A stretch of 64,000 bases of DNA from Pseudomonas koreensis. GTDB lineage: Bacteria; Pseudomonadota; Gammaproteobacteria; Pseudomonadales; Pseudomonadaceae. The notes under the pieces are model-generated. The model did no database searches. It had not been told where the DNA came from and worked only from the letters and a program-made list of their open reading frames with translations. Every line of letters begins with the position of its first letter. Within the stretch, counting starts at the first letter, position 1. Position numbers and translations under genes: made by a program. This document shows, in pieces, positions 47,000 through 55,129 of the stretch. Location of the stretch: contig NZ_JAOEJU010000004.1 of NCBI RefSeq assembly GCF_025447595.1, positions 1-64,000 on the forward strand. The letters are read 5' to 3'.

Positions 47000-47818
47000 A
47001 TGGCTGAACCCCTTTCCTTGCCGCCGGTGCCCGAGCCACCGAAAGGTGAGCGCCTTAAAAACAAGGTTGTGCTGCTGACCGGCGCCGCCCAAGGCATCGG
47101 CGAAGCAATCGTCGCGACCTTCGCCTCGCAGCAGGCCAAACTGGTGATCAGCGATATCCAGGCTGAAAAGGTCGAGAAAGTCGCCGCGCACTGGCGCGAG
47201 CAGGGCGCCGACGTGCAAGCGATCAAGGCCGACGTATCGCGTCAGCAGGATCTGCACGCGATGGCCAAACTGGCCATCGAGCTGCACGGTCGCATCGACG
47301 TGCTGGTCAATTGCGCCGGGGTCAACGTGTTCCGCGATCCGCTGCAAATGACCGAAGAAGACTGGCATCGCTGCTTCGCCATCGACCTCGATGGCGCCTG
47401 GTACGGCTGCAAAGCCGTGTTGCCACAGATGATCGAACAAGGCATCGGCAGCATCATCAACATTGCCTCGACCCATTCCACCCACATCATTCCCGGCTGC
47501 TTCCCGTACCCGGTGGCCAAGCATGGCCTGCTCGGGCTGACCCGCGCGTTGGGCATCGAGTACGCACCGAAAGGTATTCGCGTCAACGCGATTGCGCCGG
47601 GCTACATCGAAACCCAGCTCAACGTCGATTACTGGAACGGCTTCGCCGACCCGCATGCCGAACGCCAGCGCGCCTTCGATCTGCACCCACCGAAACGCAT
47701 CGGCCAGCCGATTGAAGTGGCGATGACCGCCGTGTTCCTGGCCAGTGATGACGCGCCGTTCATCAACGCCTCGTGCATCACCATCGATGGTGGTCGCTCG
47801 GTGATGTACCACGACTGA
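47000..47818 (+). CDS. SDR family sugar 1-dehydrogenase (candidate D-galactose dehydrogenase)
   Basis: NAD(P)-dependent oxidoreductase of 272 residues. The cofactor motif TGAAQGIG is at residues 27-34, NCAG at 104-107, catalytic Ser157 in NIAST, and Tyr170-PVA-Lys174. A 20-residue Pro-rich N-terminal extension precedes the Rossmann fold. With the lactonase, the importer and the dgoKAD genes in the window, oxidation of D-galactose (or L-arabinose) to the lactone is the likely reaction; the fold alone does not prove it. AGGAG lies 9 nt before the ATG. Confidence 0.8.
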   Translation: MAEPLSLPPVPEPPKGERLKNKVVLLTGAAQGIGEAIVATFASQQAKLVISDIQAEKVEKVAAHWREQGADVQAIKADVSRQQDLHAMAKLAIELHGRIDVLVNCAGVNVFRDPLQMTEEDWHRCFAIDLDGAWYGCKAVLPQMIEQGIGSIINIASTHSTHIIPGCFPYPVAKHGLLGLTRALGIEYAPKGIRVNAIAPGYIETQLNVDYWNGFADPHAERQRAFDLHPPKRIGQPIEVAMTAVFLASDDAPFINASCITIDGGRSVMYHD

Positions 47819-47856
47819 AAAAGCGGATTTCAGGTGGCAAGGTCCGCCTGAAATCC

Positions 47857-47870
47857 AATCATCATACGAT
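47857..47870 (+). promoter_or_regulatory. Candidate GntR operator before araF
   Basis: AATCATCATACGAT is the exact reverse complement of the 14-mer in the gntR promoter at 45061-45074. It lies 91 nt before the araF ATG in a gene-free gap of 143 nt. The araF ribosome site is preceded by AATAACAA (47944-47951), a Crc/Hfq-type motif. Confidence 0.6.
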
Positions 47871-47961
47871 ATGACTATTGTCGTCATGATTCGCGGGAAA
47901 CGCTTCGACCGCTGTAACGCTTTTCAAATAACGCTCAAGAAAAATAACAAGGAGTCTGCTT

Positions 47962-48966
47962 ATGAAACGTCGTTTCGGGATTCGTACCCTGTGCAGTACC
48001 GCGCTGGCGGTCACTGCGTTCAGCCTGAGCAGTTCGCTGCTGGCCGCTGACCCTGTGAAGATCGGTTTCCTGGTCAAGCAGGCCGAAGAGCCGTGGTTCC
48101 AGACTGAATGGGCCTTCGCCGAGAAAGCTGCCAAGGACAAAGGCTTCGAGCTGATCAAGATCGCCGTACCGGACGGCGAGAAAACCCTCTCGGCCATCGA
48201 CAGCCTCGCGGCCAACGGCGCCAAGGGCTTCGTCATCTGCCCGCCGGACGTGTCCCTCGGCCCGGCGATCATGGCCAAGGCCAAACTCAATGACCTGAAA
48301 GTCATCGCCGTCGACGACCGCTTCGTCGACGCCAATGGCAAGTTCATGGAGGACGTGCCGTACCTCGGCATGGCCGCGTTCGAAGTCGGCCAGAAGCAGG
48401 GCGCCGCCATGGCCGCCGAGGCGAAAAAGCGTAACTGGGACTGGAAAGACACCTACGCGGTGGTCAACACCTACAACGAACTCGACACCGGCAAAAAGCG
48501 CACCGACGGCTCGATGAAGGCGCTCGAAGACGCGGGCATGCCGAAAGATCACATTCTGACTGCCGCTCTGAAAACCCTCGACGTACCGGGCAGCATGGAC
48601 GCCACCAACTCGGCGCTGGTCAAGCTGCCGGGCGCGGCGAAGAACCTGATCATCGGCGGCATGAACGACAACACCGTGCTGGGCGGCGTGCGCGCCACCG
48701 AAGCCGCCGGGTTTGCCGCCGCCAATGTGATCGGCATCGGCATCAACGGTACCGACGCGATCGGCGAGCTGAAAAAGCCCAACAGCGGCTTCTACGGTTC
48801 GATGCTGCCAAGCCCGCACATCGAGGGCTACAACACCGCGAGCATGATGTACGAGTGGGTCACCACTGGCAAAGAACCACCGAAGTACACCGCGATGGAC
48901 GACGTCACCCTGATCACCCGCGACGACTTCAAGCAGGAGCTGGAGAAGATCGGCCTGTGGAACTGA
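47962..48966 (+). CDS. araF: Sugar ABC transporter periplasmic binding protein (AraF-like)
   Basis: Periplasmic protein of 334 residues. The signal peptide (residues 1-26, ending SSLLA) is followed by a type I periplasmic-binding fold resembling E. coli L-arabinose-binding protein: KIGFLVKQAEEPWFQTEWAFA, VAVPDG-like segment IAVPDGEKTLSAI, IAVDDRFVDA and INGTDAIGEL. AraF-type proteins bind L-arabinose, D-galactose and D-fucose; the neighbouring genes favour galactose as at least one ligand. AAGGAG lies 8 nt before the ATG. A GC-rich hairpin follows the stop. Confidence 0.88.
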   Translation: MKRRFGIRTLCSTALAVTAFSLSSSLLAADPVKIGFLVKQAEEPWFQTEWAFAEKAAKDKGFELIKIAVPDGEKTLSAIDSLAANGAKGFVICPPDVSLGPAIMAKAKLNDLKVIAVDDRFVDANGKFMEDVPYLGMAAFEVGQKQGAAMAAEAKKRNWDWKDTYAVVNTYNELDTGKKRTDGSMKALEDAGMPKDHILTAALKTLDVPGSMDATNSALVKLPGAAKNLIIGGMNDNTVLGGVRATEAAGFAAANVIGIGINGTDAIGELKKPNSGFYGSMLPSPHIEGYNTASMMYEWVTTGKEPPKYTAMDDVTLITRDDFKQELEKIGLWN

Positions 48967-48974
48967 CGGCAGCG

Positions 48975-48996
48975 GCGGCCCGGGCAGCCGGGCCGC
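48975..48996 (+). other. Perfect 9-bp intergenic hairpin between araF and araG
   Basis: GCGGCCCGG and CCGGGCCGC flank GCAG. There is no T run, so it is not a terminator. It probably blocks 3' exonucleases and leaves a stable araF message in excess over araGH. Confidence 0.75.
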
Positions 48997-49022
48997 TCGA
49001 ACGGTGTGATGAGGTGGTTTAA

Positions 49023-50567
49023 ATGCACGCGCAAGTACAGACACAAGAACACAGCGCCAGCGGGAGCCTGCGTTTCAACGGGATCGGCAAGACCTTCCCG
49101 GGCGTAAAGGCGCTGGACGGCATCAGTTTCGTCGCTCACCCCGGGCAGGTGCACGCCTTGATGGGCGAGAACGGCGCCGGCAAATCGACCCTGCTGAAGA
49201 TCCTCGGCGGCGCCTACATTCCGAGCAGCGGCGAGCTGCAGATCGGCGAACGGACGATGGCCTTCAAGTCCACCGCCGACAGCATCGGCAGCGGCGTGGC
49301 GGTGATTCACCAAGAGCTGCATCTGGTGCCGGAAATGACCGTAGCCGAGAACCTGTTTCTCGGTCACCTGCCGGCCAGCTTCGGCTTGATCAATCGCGGC
49401 GCGCTGCGCCAGCAAGCTCTGGCTTGTCTTAAAGGTCTGGCCGATGAAATCGACCCGCAGACCAAGGTCGGACGCCTGTCCCTCGGCCAGCGGCAACTGG
49501 TGGAAATCGCCAAGGCGCTGTCCCGTGGCGCCCATGTGATTGCCTTCGATGAACCGACCAGCAGCCTCTCGGCGCGGGAAATCGATCGGCTGATGGCGAT
49601 CATCGGTCGGCTGCGTGACGAGGGCAAAGTGGTGCTCTACGTCTCCCATCGCATGGAAGAAGTGTTCCGCATTTGCGACGCGGTGACGGTGTTCAAGGAT
49701 GGTCGTTACGTGCGCACGTTCGATGACATGAGCCAGTTGACCCACGATCAACTGGTGACCTGCATGGTCGGGCGCGACATTCAGGATATCTACGACTATC
49801 GCGGTCGCCCCCGTGGCGCGGTGGCGCTGAGAGTCGATGGCTTGCTCGGCCCGGGCCTGCGCGAGCCGATCAGTTTCGATGCGCACAAAGGCGAGATTTT
49901 GGGCCTGTTTGGGCTGGTCGGAGCAGGGCGCACCGAGCTGTTCCGGTTGCTCAGTGGGCTGGAACGCAACACCGCCGGACGCCTGGAATTGCGCGGCCAT
50001 GAACTGAAACTGCGTTCGCCTCGCGACGCGATTGCCGCCGGGATTCTGTTGTGTCCGGAGGATCGCAAGAAGGAAGGCATCATCCCGCTGGCCAGCGTTG
50101 CCGAGAACATCAACATCAGTGCACGGGGGGCGAACTCCGGGCTCGGTTGCCTGCTGCGCGGGATCTGGGAAAAGGGCAACGCCGACAAACAGATCAAGGC
50201 CCTGAAAGTGAAAACGCCCCACGCCGGGCAACAGATCAAGTTCCTCTCCGGTGGCAATCAGCAGAAGGCGATTCTCGGCCGCTGGCTGTCGATGCCGATG
50301 AAGGTCCTGCTGCTCGACGAACCGACCCGGGGCATCGACATCGGCGCCAAGGCCGAGATCTACCAGATCATTCATAACCTGGCCGCCGACGGTATTTCGG
50401 TGATCGTGGTGTCCAGCGATCTGATGGAAGTGATGGGCATTTCCGACCGCATTCTGGTGCTGTGCGAGGGCGCCCTGCGTGGCGAAGTCAGCCGCGACCA
50501 GGCCAATGAATCCAACCTGCTGCAACTGGCTTTGCCGCGCCACCGCGCTGACGGCGTGGCGAACTGA
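49023..50567 (+). CDS. araG: Sugar ABC transporter ATP-binding protein (AraG-like)
   Basis: ATPase of 514 residues with two fused nucleotide-binding domains, as in AraG/RbsA/MglA. The first has Walker A GENGAGKST (about residues 46-54), signature LSLGQRQ and FDEPTSSL. The second has the degenerate GLVGAGRTE, signature LSGGNQQK and LLLDEPTRGIDIG. GAGGTGG precedes the ATG by 7 nt. It energises import together with AraF and AraH. Confidence 0.93.
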   Translation: MHAQVQTQEHSASGSLRFNGIGKTFPGVKALDGISFVAHPGQVHALMGENGAGKSTLLKILGGAYIPSSGELQIGERTMAFKSTADSIGSGVAVIHQELHLVPEMTVAENLFLGHLPASFGLINRGALRQQALACLKGLADEIDPQTKVGRLSLGQRQLVEIAKALSRGAHVIAFDEPTSSLSAREIDRLMAIIGRLRDEGKVVLYVSHRMEEVFRICDAVTVFKDGRYVRTFDDMSQLTHDQLVTCMVGRDIQDIYDYRGRPRGAVALRVDGLLGPGLREPISFDAHKGEILGLFGLVGAGRTELFRLLSGLERNTAGRLELRGHELKLRSPRDAIAAGILLCPEDRKKEGIIPLASVAENINISARGANSGLGCLLRGIWEKGNADKQIKALKVKTPHAGQQIKFLSGGNQQKAILGRWLSMPMKVLLLDEPTRGIDIGAKAEIYQIIHNLAADGISVIVVSSDLMEVMGISDRILVLCEGALRGEVSRDQANESNLLQLALPRHRADGVAN

Positions 50568-50576
50568 GAGGTGACT

Positions 50577-51548
50577 ATGATGACAACCCAAAACGAAACC
50601 CTGCCGACCGCGCGCAAACCTCTGGATATGCGGCGCTTTCTTGATGACTGGGTGATGTTGCTGGCGGCGGTCGGCATTTTTCTCGCCTGCACCTTGTTGA
50701 TCGACAACTTCCTCTCGCCGCTGAACATGCGCGGTCTGGGCCTGGCGATTTCCACCACCGGGATTGCCGCGTGCACCATGTTGTATTGCCTGGCGTCGGG
50801 GCATTTCGATTTGTCGGTGGGGTCGGTGATTGCCTGCGCCGGGGTGGTTGCGGCGGTGGTTATGCGCGACACCAACAGCGTGTTTCTCGGTGTCAGCGCC
50901 GCGCTGGTGATGGGCCTGATCGTCGGGCTGATCAACGGTATCGTGATCGCCAAGTTGCGGGTCAATGCGCTGATCACGACGTTGGCGACCATGCAGATCG
51001 TCCGTGGCCTGGCCTACATTTTTGCCAACGGCAAAGCGGTGGGCGTGTCCCAGGAATCGTTCTTCGTGTTCGGCAACGGCCAGCTGTTCGGCGTGCCGGT
51101 ACCGATCCTGATCACCATCGTCTGCTTCCTGTTTTTCGGCTGGTTGCTGAACTACACGACTTACGGGCGCAACACCATGGCCATCGGTGGCAACCAGGAA
51201 GCGGCGTTGCTGGCGGGGGTGAATGTTGATCGCACGAAAATCATCATCTTTGCGGTGCATGGCGTGATCGGTGCGCTGGCGGGGGTGATTCTGGCTTCGC
51301 GGATGACTTCGGGTCAGCCGATGATCGGGCAGGGGTTCGAGCTGACGGTGATTTCGGCTTGCGTGCTGGGCGGGGTATCGCTGAGTGGCGGGATCGGGAT
51401 GATTCGGCATGTGATTGCCGGGGTGCTGATTCTGGCGATCATCGAGAATGCAATGAACCTGAAGAATATCGACACGTTTTATCAGTACGTGATTCGGGGT
51501 TCGATTCTGCTGTTGGCTGTGGTTATCGACCGACTCAAGCAACGGTAA
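50577..51548 (+). CDS. araH: Sugar ABC transporter permease (AraH-like)
   Basis: Inner-membrane permease of 323 residues of the BPD_transp_2 family with about nine or ten hydrophobic segments. The conserved stretches LASGHFDLSVGSV and TTYGRNTMAIGGNQEAALLAGV are typical. GAGAGGTG lies just before ATG 50577; ATG 50580 is equally possible. It ends the importer operon; a REP pair follows and no T-run terminator is evident. Confidence 0.92.
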   Translation: MMTTQNETLPTARKPLDMRRFLDDWVMLLAAVGIFLACTLLIDNFLSPLNMRGLGLAISTTGIAACTMLYCLASGHFDLSVGSVIACAGVVAAVVMRDTNSVFLGVSAALVMGLIVGLINGIVIAKLRVNALITTLATMQIVRGLAYIFANGKAVGVSQESFFVFGNGQLFGVPVPILITIVCFLFFGWLLNYTTYGRNTMAIGGNQEAALLAGVNVDRTKIIIFAVHGVIGALAGVILASRMTSGQPMIGQGFELTVISACVLGGVSLSGGIGMIRHVIAGVLILAIIENAMNLKNIDTFYQYVIRGSILLLAVVIDRLKQR

Positions 51549-51561
51549 TCCGCAATACCCT

Positions 51562-51648
51562 GTGGGAGCGAGCTTGCTCGCGATAGCGGTAGATCCGGCA
51601 CTTTGATGTTGGATGTGCAGGCCTTATCGCGAGCAAGCTCGCTCCCAC
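51562..51648. repeat. REP doublet no. 3 (head-to-head)
   Basis: GTGGGAGCGAGC... at 51562-51584 and its inverted copy ending GCTCGCTCCCAC at 51626-51648, 41 nt apart. It lies exactly between the importer operon and the yeg-like operon. Confidence 0.93.
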
Positions 51649-51733
51649 AGTTCATCCTGTCTGCCGAACCTTCCGTCACTTCCAGATAAATACTCCTTGC
51701 TCGTCCTGTCTTGTTTCGGTTATCACTTTGTAC

Positions 51734-52447
51734 ATGATTAGACAGGTACGATTTGACAAGAAACAACGGGTGGTCAACGAACTCATCCGGCGCATCGAAA
51801 GCGGCCTCCTGGAGGACGGCTTTCTGTTGCCCGGTGAGCATCAGTTGGCTCAGGAATTCAACGTCAGCCGTGGCACGTTGCGCGAAGCGCTGGCCGAACT
51901 TAAGCGGCGCAACTACATCGCCACGCAAAGTGGAGTCGGTTCTATTGTCACTTTCGACGGCGTGGTGCTCGACCAGCAAAGCGGCTGGGCCCAGGCGCTG
52001 GCCGATAGCGGGGCGCTGATCAACACTGAAGTGCTGTGTCTGGAAGCCGTGACTCGCGAGGATCTGCTGCCGCGTTTCGGTTCCGATCAATTCATTCTGC
52101 TCGAACGTCGCCGCCGTTCCAACGACGGCACGGCGGTGTCCCTTGAACGCTCTCTGATGCCCGCGAGCGGAGGCCTGGAAAGCCTGCCGCGAGTCGGCCT
52201 GATCGACAATTCACTGACCATCACCCTGGCCGCTTACGGCTACGTCGGCGAGCGCGGCGATCAATGGATCGGCGCCGAACCGCTCAACGCCGTGGACGCC
52301 GAACTGCTCGGCCGCGCTGAGGGCACGGTGTTCCTCAAGGCATTGCGCACCACCTACGACCGGCAAAACCGTTTCATGGAACAGGTCGAAAGCCTGCTCG
52401 ACCCGGTGCATTTCCGTCTGCACCTGCAATTTGGAGAATCGAAATGA
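51734..52447 (+). CDS. GntR family regulator (HutC/UTRA type, YegW-like)
   Basis: Regulator of 237 residues with an N-terminal GntR winged helix (residues about 8-70, LAQEFNVSRGTLREALAELKRR) and a C-terminal UTRA effector domain. It is translationally coupled to the ADP-ribosylglycohydrolase gene (ATGA overlap). That gene pair plus a PfkB kinase is the E. coli yegW-yegU-yegV set. No clear Shine-Dalgarno precedes ATG 51734. A loose inverted repeat CCTGTCT (51705-51711) and AGACAGG (51740-51746) spans the start and could be an autoregulatory site. Confidence 0.85.
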   Translation: MIRQVRFDKKQRVVNELIRRIESGLLEDGFLLPGEHQLAQEFNVSRGTLREALAELKRRNYIATQSGVGSIVTFDGVVLDQQSGWAQALADSGALINTEVLCLEAVTREDLLPRFGSDQFILLERRRRSNDGTAVSLERSLMPASGGLESLPRVGLIDNSLTITLAAYGYVGERGDQWIGAEPLNAVDAELLGRAEGTVFLKALRTTYDRQNRFMEQVESLLDPVHFRLHLQFGESK

Positions 52448-53442
52448 CCGCCCTCGACCGTGCCCTGGGCGCGTTTTACGGCCTGGCACTCGGCGATGCG
52501 CTGGGTATGCCGACCCAATCCCTGAACCGCGAAACGATCAAGCAGCGCTTCGGCCAGATCACCGATCTGCAAGACGCCGGCCCCTTGCAACCGATTGCCG
52601 CGAATATGCCCAAGGGCTCGATCACCGATGACACCGAACAGGCGATTCTGGTCGGCGAGTTGCTGGTCGAAGGCAAAGGCCGGATCGAGCCCGCGGTGCT
52701 CGCGCAGCGGCTGATCGAATGGGAAGCCGAGATGCAGGCCAAGGGCTCGCAGGACTTGCTCGGCCCGTCGACCAAACGTGCGATCGAAATGATCCTCGCC
52801 GGCCATTCGCCGGAAGAGGCCGGGCGCTACGGCACCACCAACGGCGCAGCGATGCGCATCACCCCGGTGGGAATCGCCGCCGATGTCGCCGATCCCGAGC
52901 GCTTTATCGCGGCGGTGGTGCAGGCGTGTCAGGTCACTCACAACACCACGCTGGGGATTTCCAGTGCGGCGGCGGTGGCGGCGGTGGTCTCGGCCGGCAT
53001 CAACGGTCTGGATCTGGGCGAGGCGCTGAACCTCGGCCAACAGATCGCCCAGCAAGCGGAGTCTCACGGTCACTGGGTGGCCGGTGGGCGCATCGCCTCG
53101 CGGATCAGTTGGGCGCGCAGCATCAGTGTCGAAAGCGACCCAGTGTTGCTCGCGGATCTGCTGTACGACGTGATCGGCACTTCGGTGGCCTCGCAGGAAT
53201 CGGTGGTGGTGTCGTTCGCCCTTGCGCAGCAAGTCGCGGTCGGTGAAATGACGCCGTTCGATGCGCTGTGCATGGCCGCGAGCCTGGGTGGCGACACCGA
53301 CACCATCGCCGCGATTCTCGGCGCCATGCTCGGGGCCTGCCTGGGCCTGCAGAGTTGGCCGGCGCCGATGATTGAAACGGTGAAGGCCGTCAACGATCTG
53401 GAGCTTGAGCCGTTGGTGACAGGGCTGTTGGCCTTGCGCTGA
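52444..53442 (+). CDS. ADP-ribosylglycohydrolase family protein (YegU-like)
   Basis: Enzyme of 332 residues, close to YegU in size. Metal-binding motifs of the DraG/ARH fold are present: GDALGMPTQ near residue 16, ITDDTEQAIL near residue 60 and GGDTDTIAAI near residue 284. Family members cut N-glycosidic bonds of ADP-ribosyl or nucleoside-like compounds in a magnesium-dependent manner. Between a regulator and a permease/PfkB kinase pair, a role in cleaving an imported ribosylated compound is plausible; protein de-ADP-ribosylation is less so (inference). A REP pair lies just downstream. Confidence 0.87.
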   Translation: MTALDRALGAFYGLALGDALGMPTQSLNRETIKQRFGQITDLQDAGPLQPIAANMPKGSITDDTEQAILVGELLVEGKGRIEPAVLAQRLIEWEAEMQAKGSQDLLGPSTKRAIEMILAGHSPEEAGRYGTTNGAAMRITPVGIAADVADPERFIAAVVQACQVTHNTTLGISSAAAVAAVVSAGINGLDLGEALNLGQQIAQQAESHGHWVAGGRIASRISWARSISVESDPVLLADLLYDVIGTSVASQESVVVSFALAQQVAVGEMTPFDALCMAASLGGDTDTIAAILGAMLGACLGLQSWPAPMIETVKAVNDLELEPLVTGLLALR

Positions 53443-53455
53443 TTGAACTGACGCC

Positions 53456-53536
53456 TTCGCGAGCAAGCTCGCTCCCACAGGGACAGTGCAATCTCAAGGT
53501 TCACTTCGAACCTGTGGGAGCGAGCTTGCTCGCGAA
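53456..53536. repeat. REP doublet no. 4 (tail-to-tail)
   Basis: A copy ending GCTCGCTCCCAC (53456-53478) faces GTGGGAGCGAGC... (53514-53536). It sits inside the yeg-like operon between glycohydrolase and permease genes, where it may act as an mRNA-stabilising hairpin pair. The rest of the 220-nt gap holds only the permease ribosome site. Confidence 0.93.
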
Positions 53537-53662
53537 AGGCGCACCACAAAACCTGAATATTCACCCGCAATGGATCGCGCAGACAGGCCCAGGAAGGGCG
53601 GGATGTCTTGTCGTTCTGCGTCATTGCCACAACCACAATAAAGGCAAACAGGAGCATTTTTC

Positions 53663-55129
53663 ATGAGTTCATCGAACGCCGGGCAAAGCGCCGGGCAACT
53701 GGAAACCCGGGGCATCGAACCGGTGCCGGAAGGCGAGTGCAACGGCCATCCGCTGCAACTGTTCTGGGTCTGGTTCGCTGCCAATATTTCCATCCTCGGC
53801 CTGCCACTGGGCGCCACGCTGGTTGCGTTTCGCGGCCTGGCGATCTGGCAGGCGATCATCGTCGCCATCCTCGGCGCTGCCGGTTCGTTCGCGGTGGTGG
53901 GGATCATCTCGATTGCCGGTCGTCGCGGTCGTGCGCCGAGCCTGACCCTGTCGCGAGCGATCTTCGGTGTGCGCGGCAATATCGGCCCGACGCTGGTGTC
54001 GCTGATGTCGCGCCTGGGCTGGGAAACCGTCAACACCACCACCGCCGCGTTCGTGCTGTTGTCGTTGTGCTCGATCCTGTTCGGCTCACCGGTGGAAGCC
54101 AAAAGCGCACCGGTGCTGACCCTGATCTTCATCGCGATTTTCGTGCTGCTGACCCTGTCGGTGTCCGGCCTCGGCCACGCCACCTTGCTGGTGATCCAGA
54201 AGTGGGCGACCTACGTGTTCGGCGCGCTGAACATTCTGGTCGGCGGCTTCCTCTGCGCGACCATCGACTGGAGCGCGGTGTTCAACGCCACGCCGGCGCC
54301 GATGAGCGCGATGATCATCGGTATCGGCACCATGGCCGCCGGCACCGGGATCGGCTGGGCCAACGCCGGCGCCGACATGTCGCGCTATCAGCATCGCAGC
54401 GTCAAAGCCGTGCGCCTGGTGGCTTCGGCAGCGTTCGGCGCAGGGATTCCGCTGGTGTTGCTGATCACCCTCGGCGGCCTGCTGTCGGTGGGCAACAACG
54501 ATCTGGCGTCGGCGACTGACCCGATCGTGGCGATCCGCGACATGCTGCCGACCTGGATGGCCGTGCCGTACCTGATCACCGCATTCGGTGGCCTGTTGCT
54601 GTCGAACAACCTGTCGGTGTATTCCGCCGGCCTGACCACGCTGACCCTCGGCCTGAAGGTCAAGCGCGTGTACGCGGTGGTGGTCGACATCGTCGCGATC
54701 TTCGCCGGTTCGATCTACTTCATGCTGATCGCCGACAGCTTCTACGGCCCGTTCATCACCTTCATTTCCCTGCTGGCCGTGCCGATTACTGCGTGGGTCG
54801 GGATCTTCGTCGTCGACCTGATTCACCGTCACTACTACAGCCCGAAAGACCTGCTCGACGTCAGCCCGAGCAGCGCCTACTGGTACAGCGGGGGCATCGA
54901 GTGGCGCGCGTTCGGCGCGTGGGCGATTGCGATCGTGCTGGGTTTCAGTTTCACCACCATCGGCACCACCGCCGAGAACGTCTGGTTCAAGGGCTTTCTG
55001 TCCGATTCGTGGCTGGGCCACAACGGCCTTGGCTGGATCGTGACCTTTGTGGTCGCCGGCGGCATTTACTTCGTACTCGGCGGGGCGAGAGATCGCCGCG
55101 CTGCGCAATCCGAGAATGCTCATGCCTAA
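53663..55129 (+). CDS. NCS1 family purine/cytosine-type permease
   Basis: Inner-membrane transporter of 488 residues with about 12 hydrophobic segments and the NCS1 pattern: WFAANISILGLPLGA near residue 36, the GRRGRAPSLTLSRAIFG loop near residue 92 and GWANAGADMSRY near residue 233. NCS1 members carry nucleobases, hydantoins, thiamine or related rings with protons or sodium. AGGAG lies 8 nt before the ATG. It overlaps the PfkB kinase gene by 8 nt. In E. coli the same genes are accompanied by an unrelated MFS nucleoside transporter (YegT), so the transporter has been exchanged here. Confidence 0.87.
   Translation: MSSSNAGQSAGQLETRGIEPVPEGECNGHPLQLFWVWFAANISILGLPLGATLVAFRGLAIWQAIIVAILGAAGSFAVVGIISIAGRRGRAPSLTLSRAIFGVRGNIGPTLVSLMSRLGWETVNTTTAAFVLLSLCSILFGSPVEAKSAPVLTLIFIAIFVLLTLSVSGLGHATLLVIQKWATYVFGALNILVGGFLCATIDWSAVFNATPAPMSAMIIGIGTMAAGTGIGWANAGADMSRYQHRSVKAVRLVASAAFGAGIPLVLLITLGGLLSVGNNDLASATDPIVAIRDMLPTWMAVPYLITAFGGLLLSNNLSVYSAGLTTLTLGLKVKRVYAVVVDIVAIFAGSIYFMLIADSFYGPFITFISLLAVPITAWVGIFVVDLIHRHYYSPKDLLDVSPSSAYWYSGGIEWRAFGAWAIAIVLGFSFTTIGTTAENVWFKGFLSDSWLGHNGLGWIVTFVVAGGIYFVLGGARDRRAAQSENAHA

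Noticed and set aside
48828..51542. 904-codon minus-strand open frame over araG and araH
   Set aside because: It spans two real genes with full ABC motifs, is His/Gln/Arg-rich, and has no recognisable domain. It results from high-GC codon bias.
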